DNA of 64,000 bases from Georgenia satyanarayanai. GTDB lineage: Bacteria; Actinomycetota; Actinomycetes; Actinomycetales; Actinomycetaceae. The DNA lies in the NCBI RefSeq assembly GCF_900116375.1, contig NZ_UETB01000001.1, forward strand, positions 627,802 through 691,801. The letters are read 5' to 3'. Positions 39,338 through 49,733 of the stretch are shown here, piece by piece. Positions within the stretch are counted from its first letter, which is position 1; every line of letters starts with the position of its first letter. Both the position numbers and the translations under genes were made by a program. The notes below the pieces were generated by a model. It had not been told where the DNA came from. It did no database searches and worked only from the letters and a program-made list of their open reading frames with translations.

Positions 39338-42300
39338 ATGGGCCCGATCCACGGAACCACGCCGCAGCCGGGGGCGCCGCCGCGCCAGGGTCTCTACGAC
39401 CCCTCGTACGAGCACGACGCCTGTGGCGTCGCCTTCGTCGCCACGCTGCGGGGCACTCCGGGCCGCGACATCGTCGACGCCGCTCTCACCGCCCTGGCGA
39501 ACCTCGACCACCGCGGAGCCGTCGGCGCCGAGCAGGACACCGGCGACGGTGCCGGCATCCTCCTCCAGGTCCCCGACGCCTTCCTCCGCGAGGAGCTCCC
39601 CTTCGAGCTGCCCGACACCGGACGCTACGCCGTCGGCATGGCCTTCCTCCCGGGCGGCAACAGCGCGTCCACCGAGCGGGCCGCTGCCGTCGCCACGATC
39701 GAGCGGATCGCGGCGGAGGAGGGGCTGCGCGTCCTCGGCTGGCGTGAGGTGCCCGTCGTCGAGCACCTCGTCGGGCAGATGGCCCGGTCGACGATGCCCG
39801 CCTTCCGCCACCTCGTCGTCACGGACGCCGACGGGGAGCGTTCCGGCGTCGCCCTCGACCGCCTCGCCTACCGTCTGCGCAAGCGCGCGGAGCACGAGCT
39901 CGGCGTCTACTTCGCCTCGCTGTCCTCCCGCACGCTCGTCTACAAGGGCATGCTCACGACCGAGCAGCTGGCGGAGTTCTTCCCGGACCTGCGCGACGCG
40001 CGCCTGGTCAGCACCCTCGCGCTCGTCCACTCCCGCTTCTCGACGAACACCTTCCCGTCGTGGCCGCTGGCCCAGCCCTTCCGGATGGTCGCCCACAACG
40101 GCGAGATCAACACCGTGCGCGGCAACCGGAACTGGATGGGCGCGCGTGAGGGCGTGGCCTCGAGCGAGCTGCTCGGCGACCTCGAGCCCCTCCTGCCCGT
40201 CTGCCCGCCCGGAGCGAGCGACTCCGCCTCCTTCGACGAGGTCCTCGAGCTCCTCCACCTCGGTGGCCGGTCGCTGCCGCACGCGGTGCTCATGATGATC
40301 CCGGAGGCGTGGCAGAACCACGCCGAGATGGACGAGGCCCGCCGCGCGTTCTACGAGTACCACGCGACGATCATGGAGCCGTGGGACGGTCCCGCGGCGA
40401 TGACCTTCACCGACGGCAGCCTCATCGGTGCCGTCCTGGACCGCAACGGACTGCGCCCCGCGCGCTACGTCGTCACCGAGGACGGTCTGGTGGTGCTCGC
40501 CTCGGAGTCCGGTGTCCTGGAGATCGACCCCGCCACCGTCGTGCGCAAGGGCCGCCTCGAGCCGGGACGGATGTTCCTCGTCGACACCGCCGCGGGCGAG
40601 GTCGTCGACGACGAGGCCCTCAAGGACGAGCTCGCGGCCGCCGCCCCGTACGCGGACTGGCTGGCCGAGCACACGCTCCACCTCGCCGACCTTCCCGACC
40701 GCGAGCACGTGCTGCACTCCCGGTCCTCGGTCACGCGGCGTCAGCAGGTGTTCGGCTACAGCGAGGAGGAGCTGCGCATCCTGCTCGCGCCGATGGCGCT
40801 CACCGGCGCGGAGGCGCTCGGCTCGATGGGCACCGACACGCCCCTCGCCGTGCTCTCCACCCGGCCCCGGATGCTCTTCGACTACTTCGCCCAGCAGTTC
40901 GCCCAGGTGACGAACCCGCCGCTGGACTCCATCCGCGAGGAGCTCGTCACGTCCCTCGGCGGGGCGATCGGCCCCGAGCCGAACCTCCTCGCCGAGGACC
41001 CCGAGCACGCCCGCAAGCTCGTCCTGCCCTTCCCGACGATCGACAACGACCAGCTCGCCAAGGTCGTCAACGTCGGCAGCGCACGCGCCGGCAAGGGCCT
41101 GCGCTCCGTCGTCGTCTCCGGGCTCTACCCGGTCGCGGGCGGGGGAGCGGCGCTCGAGCAGCGGCTGGAGGAGATCTTCGCGGAGGTCGACGCGGCGATC
41201 GAGGACGGTGCCAGCTTCATCGTCCTGTCCGACCGTCACTCGACGGCGGCCCTCGCCCCGATCCCCTCGCTCCTCCTCACGGCGGCGGTGCACCACCACA
41301 CGCTGCGCCGGCGCACCCGCACCAAGGTCAGCCTGCTCGTCGAGGCGGGGGACGTGCGCGAGGTCCACCACGTGGCGCTCCTTGTCGGCTACGGCGCTGC
41401 CGCGGTCAACCCCTACCTCGCCATGGAGAGCGCCGAGGAGCTCGTCCACACGGGCGTCGTCACCGGGCTGAGCCCCGAGCAGGCGGTCTCCAACGTCATC
41501 CGCGCCCTCGGCAAGGGCGTGCTCAAGGTGATGAGCAAGATGGGGATCTCGACCGTCTCGTCCTACCGCGGTGCGCAGGTCTTCGAGTCGCTGGGCCTGT
41601 CCCGCGAGCTCGTCGCCCGCTACTTCACCGGCACCCCCGCCCCGCTCGACGGCGTCGACCTGGACGTCCTCGCGGCCGAGGTGGCAGCCCGGCACGCGAC
41701 CGCCTACCCGCCGTCGGGCATCTCGCCCGCACACCGCAGCCTGCGCAGCGGCGGGGAGTACCAGTGGCGGCGGGACGGCGAGCCGCACCTCTTCGACCCG
41801 GAGACGGTCTTCCGCCTCCAGCACGCGACCCGCTCCCGCCGGATGGACGTGTTCCGCGACTACACCCGCCGGGTGGACGAGCAGTCCGAGCGCCTCATGA
41901 CCCTGCGCGGCCTGTTCCGGCTGCGCGAGCGCGCCCCCGTCCCGGTGGACGAGGTCGAGTCGGTCAGCGAGATCGTCAAGCGCTTCTCCACCGGCGCGAT
42001 GTCCTACGGCTCGATCTCCGCCGAGGCGCACGAGACCCTCGCGATCGCGATGAACTCCCTCGGCGCGAAGTCGAACAGCGGTGAGGGCGGGGAGGACGCC
42101 GACCGGCTCCACGACCCGCGGCGCCGCTCGGCGATCAAGCAGGTCGCCTCTGGCCGGTTCGGCGTGACCGCGGACTACCTCACGAGCGCGGACGACATCC
42201 AGATCAAGGTCGCCCAGGGCGCCAAGCCCGGGGAGGGCGGACAGCTGCCCGGCACCAAGGTCTACCCGTGGGTCGCCGACACCCGCCACTCCACCCCGGG

Positions 42301-43901
42301 CGTCGGGCTCATCTCCCCGCCGCCGCACCACGACATCTACTCCATCGAGGACCTCGCCCAGCTCATCCACGACCTCAAGAACGCCAACCCCGAGGCGCGG
42401 GTGCACGTCAAGCTCGTGAGCGAGGTCGGCATCGGCACGGTCGCGGCCGGTGTCGCCAAGGCGCACGCCGACGTCGTCCTCGTCTCCGGCCACGACGGCG
42501 GGACGGGCGCGAGCCCGCTCACCTCGCTCAAGCACGCGGGCGGACCGTGGGAGCTCGGGCTGGCCGAGACGCAGCAGACGCTCATCGTCAACGGCCTGCG
42601 CGACCGGATCGTCGTGCAGACCGACGGGCAGCTCAAGACCGGGCGTGACGTCGTCATCGCGGCGCTGCTCGGTGCGGAGGAGTACGGCTTCGCGACGGCG
42701 CCGCTCGTCGTCGCCGGCTGCATCATGATGCGCGTGTGCCACCTGGACACCTGCCCGGTCGGCATCGCGACGCAGAACCCCGAGCTGCGCGAGCGCTTCA
42801 CCGGCAAGGCCGAGCACATCGTCGCCTTCTTCGAGTTCATCGCCCAGGAGGTGCGCGAGCTGCTCGCCTCGCTCGGCCTGCGCTCGCTCGACGAGGCGGT
42901 GGGCCGGGCCGACCTGCTCGACACCGGCGAGGCCGTCGGCCACTGGAAGACGGCGGGCCTGGACCTCTCCCCGATCCTCGCGGACATCGACCCGGCGCCC
43001 GGCTCCGCCCGCCGCCGCATCCGCGAGCAGGACCACGGCCTGGAGAAGAGCCTGGACGTCACGCTCATCGAGCAGGCGCGTCCCGCGCTCGACGACGGCA
43101 CCGCGGTGCAGCTCGAGCTCCCGGTCCGCAACGTCAACCGCACCGTCGGCACGCGTCTGGGCCACGAGGTCGTCAAGCGCCACGGCGCGGCGGGCCTGCC
43201 CGACGGCACGATCGACATCACCCTGCGCGGGACCGCCGGCCAGTCCTTCGGCACGCTCCTGCCGCCGGGGATCACGCTGCGCCTGCTCGGCGACGCGAAC
43301 GACTACGTCGGCAAGTCGCTGTGCGGAGGGCGCGTCGTCGTGCGGCCGGAGGAGGAGTCGCGGCTCGTCGCCGCGGACAACACCATCGCCGGCAACGTCA
43401 TCGGCTACGGCGCGACGTCGGGGGAGCTGTTCCTCTCCGGACGGGTCGGTGAGCGCTTCTGCGTGCGCAACTCCGGCGCGACCGCCGTCGTCGAGGGGGT
43501 GGGCGACCACGCCCTCGAGTACATGACCGGCGGCACCGTGCTCATCGCCGGGCCCACCGGCCGCAACCTCGGCGCGGGCATGTCGGGCGGCACCGCCTAC
43601 GTCCTCGACCTCGACCGCGGGCGCGTCAACGCCCCCGCCGTGGCCGACGGCGAGCTCCTCCTCGTCGACCTCGACGCCGAGGACCGCTCCATCGTCCTCG
43701 ACCTGCTCCGTCGCCACCACGAGCACACCGGCTCCACCGTGGCCGCCGAGCTCCTTGCCGACGCCGACGCCGCGTGCGCCCGCTTCGTCAAGGTCCTGCC
43801 CCGCCGCTTCGCGGCCGTCTCCGCCGCCCTCGCCGACGCCGCCCAGGAGGGTCTGGACGCCGGTTCCCCGGACGTGTGGAGCACCATCCTGGAGGTGTCC
43901 A

Positions 43902-43909
<8 letters not shown>
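39338..43909 (+). CDS. gltB: Glutamate synthase (NADPH) large subunit
   Basis: A 1523-residue enzyme transferring the amide of glutamine to 2-oxoglutarate with GltD. The catalytic Cys of the Ntn glutaminase domain is residue 29 ([16 protein letters not shown]), so a 28-residue propeptide is removed. A central domain follows, then the FMN domain with [12 protein letters not shown] and the 3Fe-4S cysteines in [15 protein letters not shown], and the C-terminal beta-helix domain ([21 protein letters not shown]). The long upstream open frame belongs to the shadow of the divergent acetyltransferase gene and was cut at ATG 39338 on the strength of its ribosome binding site. Confidence 0.97.
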
Positions 43910-45398
<1,489 letters not shown>

Positions 45399-45406
45399 CC
45401 GAGCGG

Positions 45407-45435
45407 GAGGGACGTTCGCCGGGCGAACGTCCCTC
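45407..45435 (+). terminator. Terminator hairpin after gltD
   Basis: Perfect 13-bp stem, arms GAGGGACGTTCGC and GCGAACGTCCCTC, loop CGG. It lies 21 bp before the pyk -10. Confidence 0.7.
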
Positions 45436-45456
45436 TCGCGAGGACGGATCGGGCGT

Positions 45457-45462
45457 TAGGCT
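45457..45462 (+). promoter_or_regulatory. -10 hexamer of pyk, leaderless
   Basis: TAGGCT, 7 nt, ATG at 45470, no ribosome binding site. Confidence 0.62.
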
Positions 45463-45469
45463 GATCACC

Positions 45470-46894
45470 ATGCGTAGAGCAAAGATCGTGTGCACCCTTG
45501 GCCCGGCTACAGAGTCGGCCGACCAGATTCAGGCGCTCGTCGACGCCGGCATGGACGTGGCCCGGATCAACCGAAGCCACGGCTCCGCTGCCGAGCACGA
45601 GGCCGTCTACAACCGCGTCCGGGACGCCGCCCAGGCTTCCGGCCGCGCCGTCGCCGTCCTCGTCGACCTCCAGGGGCCGAAGATCCGGCTCGGGCGGTTC
45701 GTCGAGGGGGAGGTCGAGCTCAGCGAGGGCCAGACCTTCACCATCACCACCGAGGACGTCCCCGGCACCGCGGAGATCGCGTCGACGACGTACGCGGGCC
45801 TGCCCGGTGACTGCACCCCCGGCGACCGCATCCTCATCGACGACGGCCGCGTGGCCGTGCGGATCCTCGAGGTCGACGGCCCCCGCGTCGTCACCCGCGT
45901 CGAGGTCGCCGGCCCCGTCTCCAACAACAAGGGCCTCAACCTGCCCGGCGTCGCCGTGAGCGTCCCGGCCCTGTCGGACAAGGACAAGGAGGACCTGCGC
46001 TGGGCGCTGCGCCTCGGCGCCGACGTCATCGCGCTGTCCTTCGTCCGCTTCGCCGCCGACATCGACGACGTCCACGCGATCATGGACGAGGAGGGACGCC
46101 GCGTCCCGGTCGTCGCCAAGATCGAGAAGCCGCAGGCCGTGGAGAACCTCGTCGAGATCGTCGACGCCTTCGACGGCATCATGGTCGCCCGCGGCGACCT
46201 CGGCGTCGAGCTGCCGCTCGAGGAGGTCCCGATCGTCCAGAAGCGGGCCGTCGAGCTCGCCCGCCGCAACGCCAAGCCGGTCATCGTCGCCACCCAGGTG
46301 CTCGACTCGATGATCACCAACCCGCGCCCCACCCGCGCGGAGGTCTCCGACTGCGCCAACGCCATCATCGACGGCGCCGACGCGGTCATGCTGTCCGGTG
46401 AGACCTCGGTGGGCCAGTTCCCGATCGAGGCCGTCCGCACCATGGCCCGCATCGTCGAGCACACCGAGGAGGAGGGCAGCGAGCGCATCGCGCCGCTGGG
46501 CACCACGCCGCACACCCGCGGTGGTGTCATCACCAGGGCCGCCGCCGAGATCGGTGAGCTGCTCGGCGTGAAGTACCTCGTCACCTTCACCCAGTCCGGC
46601 GACTCCGCGCGCCGCATGTCGCGGCTGCGCTCCTCGATCCCGCTGCTCGCCTTCACCCCGCTCACGGCCACGCGCAGCACGCTGGCGCTGAGCTGGGGCG
46701 TGCAGACCTACGAGGTCCCCGAGGTCGCCCACACCGACGAGATGGTCGCCCAGGTGGACAAGGTCCTCACGAGCTCGGGCCTCGCCGAGGACGGGGACCG
46801 CATCGTCATCGTCGCGGGCATGCCCCCGGGCCAGGTCGGCAGCACGAACTCCATCCGGGTCCACAAGGTCGGCGAGCTGCCCAGCTCCAACTGA
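45470..46894 (+). CDS. pyk: Pyruvate kinase
   Basis: A 474-residue glycolytic enzyme making pyruvate and ATP. Motifs: AKIVCTLGPAT, the active-site Lys in KIEKPQAVENL, and DGIMVARGDLGVELPLEEVP. The usual NFSHG near residue 35 reads NRSHG. The C-terminal allosteric domain is present. Leaderless promoter and strong flanking hairpins make it a monocistronic unit. Confidence 0.97.
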   Translation: MRRAKIVCTLGPATESADQIQALVDAGMDVARINRSHGSAAEHEAVYNRVRDAAQASGRAVAVLVDLQGPKIRLGRFVEGEVELSEGQTFTITTEDVPGTAEIASTTYAGLPGDCTPGDRILIDDGRVAVRILEVDGPRVVTRVEVAGPVSNNKGLNLPGVAVSVPALSDKDKEDLRWALRLGADVIALSFVRFAADIDDVHAIMDEEGRRVPVVAKIEKPQAVENLVEIVDAFDGIMVARGDLGVELPLEEVPIVQKRAVELARRNAKPVIVATQVLDSMITNPRPTRAEVSDCANAIIDGADAVMLSGETSVGQFPIEAVRTMARIVEHTEEEGSERIAPLGTTPHTRGGVITRAAAEIGELLGVKYLVTFTQSGDSARRMSRLRSSIPLLAFTPLTATRSTLALSWGVQTYEVPEVAHTDEMVAQVDKVLTSSGLAEDGDRIVIVAGMPPGQVGSTNSIRVHKVGELPSSN

Positions 46895-46916
46895 CCCGCG
46901 GTCGCCTGACGACTGC

Positions 46917-46958
46917 ACGACACAGCCCCGCCGGGCCAGCCCGGCGGGGCTGTGTCGT
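46917..46958 (+). terminator. Terminator hairpin after pyk
   Basis: Perfect 20-bp stem (arms begin ACGACACAGCCCC and end GGGGCTGTGTCGT) with a CA loop. It is the strongest hairpin in the window. Confidence 0.75.
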
Positions 46959-47006
46959 CCCGCGAGGGCGGGCGACGACGGCCTGGGCCGGCGAGCGTGC
47001 GGGCGG

Positions 47007-47417
47007 TCAGGCGGTCGTCGCCTCGCCGGCCGCCGGCGGCGACCCGAGCGCTCCCGCAATGCGCTGCTCGACGGCGTCGGTGGCACCGGTGGGCAGGACG
47101 ACGAGGCCCTCGAGCTCGCGCGTGGCCCGGCGGTAGGCGGACTGCCGCTCGGCGTGGCCGGCACCCGGGTCCTCCGCCAGCGCGAGGAATCGCTTGGCGC
47201 GCAGGAGCGCCTGCTGCTCGGCGGGGGAGAAGTCCGAGGTGCGCCGCCGGCGTGCCTCCTGCTCGGCCCTGTCGAAGGCTGTCTCGTAGCGGCGGACCGC
47301 CTCCCGGTAGGCGGCGAGGTCGGCGGGCTCGGTGAGCAGCTGGTCGGGGTCGTCGGGCCGGGCGGCCTCGGCGTCGCGCCGCGCCCGGTGGAAGTCGACC
47401 GTGAGCGGTTCCCGCAT
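47007..47417 (-). CDS. Hypothetical helical protein
   Basis: A 136-residue protein with no recognised domain, mostly charged helix (RRYETAFDRAEQEARRRR, then SPAEQQALLRAKRFLALAED). No membrane segment and no signal peptide. Its start codon overlaps the 5' edge of a truncated oxidoreductase frame on the other strand, so it may mark the rearrangement that removed that gene's front. Codon bias supports coding, but a homolog is needed to be sure. Confidence 0.5.
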   Translation of the reverse strand: MREPLTVDFHRARRDAEAARPDDPDQLLTEPADLAAYREAVRRYETAFDRAEQEARRRRTSDFSPAEQQALLRAKRFLALAEDPGAGHAERQSAYRRATRELEGLVVLPTGATDAVEQRIAGALGSPPAAGEATTA

Positions 47418-48322
47418 GCACCCGCATCGGCTACACCGACCTGGTCCTCGCCCCCGGCCTCGAGCCGGACGTCGCGGCGACCCCAGGGCTGACGGAGGCG
47501 ATCGAGCTGGGCTGGTCTCGCACCTCCTACCTGCGCGACACGGTCGAGGCCACGTGGGACGCCATCCGGGAGACCGGCAGCGGGCGCGTCGTCTTCACCG
47601 TCCCGCCCGAGCCGTCCCCCGCCGGCGGCACAGCCCTCAAGCCACTCTTCCTCGCCTGCGACCACTGGCGGGCGCGCGGCGTCCTGGACCGCGTCGACGT
47701 CCACCTCGTCACGCCCTACGACGCCGTCCTCGACCTGCCCTTCCTCGACCGGCACCTCGAACCCGCGCTCGAGCGCTTCGGCGTCACGGTCCACCACCGC
47801 GCGACGGTGGCGGCCGTCGACGCCGCGCGCCGCACCGTCACCCTCTCGAGCGACAACGGCACCCGTGAGCTCGACGGCGTCGGCTGGGCGTCGGTGGTCC
47901 CGCACTACCGGGCCCCGGAGTGGGTACGCCCGTTCGCGGGGGAGCACCCCGCGGGGCTGGTCGACGTCGACCCCGAGACGCTCGCGCACCGCACCGTCCC
48001 GCGGCTGTGGAGCCTGGGGGACGTCGCCGACACCGGCACGCGCCCCTCCGGTGGCGCGCTGCGCCGCCAGGTCCAGATCCTTGCCGACAACATCCAGGCC
48101 GCGCGCAAGGGCCGGCCGCTGCGGCGCTACGACGGGTACACGGTCATCCCGATCACCGTGGACCGCCGGCGGCTGCTGCTCGCCGAGTTCGACCGTCACG
48201 GCGCGCCCACGCCGAGCATCAGCGCGGTCGACCTCACCGTCCCGCGCCGGCCGCTGTGGTTCTTCGACCGCTACGTCGAGCCGGTGGTCTACTACCGCCG
48301 CCTGCTCAAGGGCAAGGTCTGA
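47405..48322 (+). pseudogene. 5'-truncated sulfide:quinone reductase-like flavoprotein
   Basis: An open frame of about 305 codons matching the middle and C-terminal parts of SQR-type FAD oxidoreductases (YTDLVLAPGLEPD, VFTVPPEPSPAGG, VPRLWSLGDVAD, RRYDGYTVIPITVDRR, ending FDRYVEPVVYYRRLLKGKV). A stop codon at 47402 lies just before it and the N-terminal ~90 residues with the GxGxxG FAD loop are missing. The first possible in-frame ATG or GTG is at 47807, far into the protein. It is therefore read as a deletion remnant with an otherwise undamaged frame. No promoter seen. Confidence 0.8.
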
Positions 48323-48336
48323 ACCTGCGCGCCTGG

Positions 48337-48410
48337 TGCCCCGGGCGGGACTTGAACCCGCACTGTGCTGATTTTGAGTCAACCGCCTCTGCCAATTGGG
48401 CTACCGGGGC
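48337..48410 (-). tRNA. tRNA-Leu (anticodon CAA), short variable loop
   Basis: Read on the minus strand: 7-bp acceptor stem GCCCCGG/CCGGGGC, discriminator A and an encoded CCA (complement at 48334-48336). The anticodon arm GTTGA-CTCAAAA-TCAGC gives anticodon CAA, and the T arm is GCGGG-TTCAAGT-CCCGC. The variable loop is only 5 nt (ACAGT), unlike the long variable arm of normal tRNA-Leu. The D stem is short. The anticodon call is clear; the amino-acid identity rests on it. Confidence 0.85.
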
Positions 48411-48531
48411 GAGCGCACCGTCACCTTAGCGGGCGCGTCTGCCAGGGCCCAACCCGCACCGCCGTGCGGAAGATGCGGTGGATCACTGGATCCGCCGGAG
48501 CGCCGTCGGGCGGTCCGGGCGGGCGGGCGAG

Positions 48532-48537
48532 TAGTCT
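48532..48537 (+). promoter_or_regulatory. -10 hexamer of pdtaR, leaderless
   Basis: TAGTCT, 7 nt, GTG at 48545. No ribosome binding site. Confidence 0.6.
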
Positions 48538-48544
48538 TGGCGCC

Positions 48545-49216
48545 GTGAGTGAGAACAACGAAGCCGGCCCGGTCGAGGCTGCCACTGCCGATGACATCGT
48601 CCTGCCCGTCCGCGAGGACCTGCCGAAGGCCCCGGAGGGCGACGCACGCCGCGTCGTCGTCGCCGAGGACGAGACGCTCATCCGGCTCGACATCGTCGAG
48701 ACGCTGAAGGAGGCGGGCTTCGACGTCGTCGGCGAGGCGCCGGACGGGGAGACCGCGGTGCGGCTCGTCTCCGAGCTGGAGCCCGACGTCGTCGTCATGG
48801 ACGTCAAGATGCCCGGGATGGACGGCATCTCGGCGGCCGAGAAGATCATGGCCGACCGCACCTGCGCCGTCGTCATGCTCACCGCCTTCTCCCAGGCCGA
48901 GCTCGTCGAGCGGGCGCGTGACGCCGGGGCGATGGCCTACGTCGTCAAGCCCTTCACGACGGCGGACCTGCTGCCCGCGCTCGAGATCGCCATCTCGCGC
49001 TTCCAGGAGATCAGCTCCCTGGAGTCGGAGATCGCCGACCTCAACGAGCGCTTCGAGACCCGCAAGCGCGTGGACCGCGCCAAGGGCCTCCTCATGACGA
49101 AGATGGGCCTCAGCGAGCCGGAGGCCTTCCGCTGGATCCAGAAGACGTCGATGGACCGCCGCCTCACCATGCGCGAGGTCGCCGACGCCGTCATCGACCA
49201 GGTCGGCGCGAAGTAG
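48545..49216 (+). CDS. pdtaR: ANTAR-domain response regulator (PdtaR-like)
   Basis: A 223-residue two-domain regulator. After a ~37-residue acidic lead, a receiver domain carries the phosphoacceptor Asp in VVVMDVKMPGMDG, the Thr in MLTAF and the Lys in VVKPF. The C-terminal ANTAR domain (RAKGLLMTKMGLSEPEAFRWIQKTSMDRRLTMREVA) binds RNA hairpins and prevents termination. The usual partner kinase PdtaS is not in the window. Position before polA is conserved in actinobacteria. Confidence 0.94.
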   Translation: MSENNEAGPVEAATADDIVLPVREDLPKAPEGDARRVVVAEDETLIRLDIVETLKEAGFDVVGEAPDGETAVRLVSELEPDVVVMDVKMPGMDGISAAEKIMADRTCAVVMLTAFSQAELVERARDAGAMAYVVKPFTTADLLPALEIAISRFQEISSLESEIADLNERFETRKRVDRAKGLLMTKMGLSEPEAFRWIQKTSMDRRLTMREVADAVIDQVGAK

Positions 49217-49230
49217 TCGCCGTCGGCCGC

Positions 49231-49653
49231 CTACGGGCGGTCGACGAGCATGCACGTGAGACGGGCGGTGCACACGCGCCGCCCGTCCTCGTCGGTGACG
49301 GTGACGTCGTAGGTCGCCAGCCGCCCGCCCAGGTGCAGCGGGGTGGCGACGGCGGTGACGAAGCCGGAGCGGACCGCGCGGTGGTGCGTGGCACTGAGGT
49401 CGACGCCGACCGCCCCGCGTCCCTGCCCGGCGTGGAGCGTCGCCGCCACGGAGCCGACCGTCTCCGCCAGCGCGGCCGACGCGCCCCCGTGGAGCAGCCC
49501 GACGACCTGTGTGTTGCCCTCCACCGGCATCCGGGCCGACACGTGCTCGGGGCCCGCCGTGAGGAACTCGATGCCGAGCCGCTCGGTGAGCGTGCCCAGG
49601 CCGCCGACGGAGTCCTGGAGGCGCGCGAGGAGGTCGGGGTCGGTGCTCGTCAT
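49231..49653 (-). CDS. Hotdog-fold thioesterase (PaaI/MenI-like)
   Basis: A 140-residue single hotdog-domain protein. The family signature VGLLHGGASAALAETVGS holds the usual catalytic region. It probably hydrolyses an acyl-CoA; the substrate is unknown. ATG 49653 is preferred over a longer frame because a CAGGCT hexamer lies 6 nt upstream, the leaderless spacing seen elsewhere. Convergent with pdtaR with 14 bp between stops. Confidence 0.88.
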   Translation of the reverse strand: MTSTDPDLLARLQDSVGGLGTLTERLGIEFLTAGPEHVSARMPVEGNTQVVGLLHGGASAALAETVGSVAATLHAGQGRGAVGVDLSATHHRAVRSGFVTAVATPLHLGGRLATYDVTVTDEDGRRVCTARLTCMLVDRP

Positions 49654-49721
49654 GGGCCCAGCCTGCCACGGTGATCCCGCGCACCGGCCCGCCACTGGAG
49701 CGCGGTGTCGGTGGCGCCGCC

Positions 49722-49727
49722 TAGGGT
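49722..49727 (+). promoter_or_regulatory. -10 hexamer of polA, leaderless
   Basis: TAGGGT, 6 nt, GTG at 49734. No ribosome binding site. Confidence 0.6.
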
Positions 49728-49733
49728 TGGGGC

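Noticed and set aside
47807-48322. A complete 171-residue protein gene
   Set aside because: The homology continues upstream in the same frame to about 47420, so this is only the distal part of a truncated oxidoreductase gene.
48334-48410. Phage or integrative-element attachment at the tRNA 3' end
   Set aside because: No integrase and no repeated tRNA 3' segment were found nearby. The neighbouring pseudogene alone is not enough.
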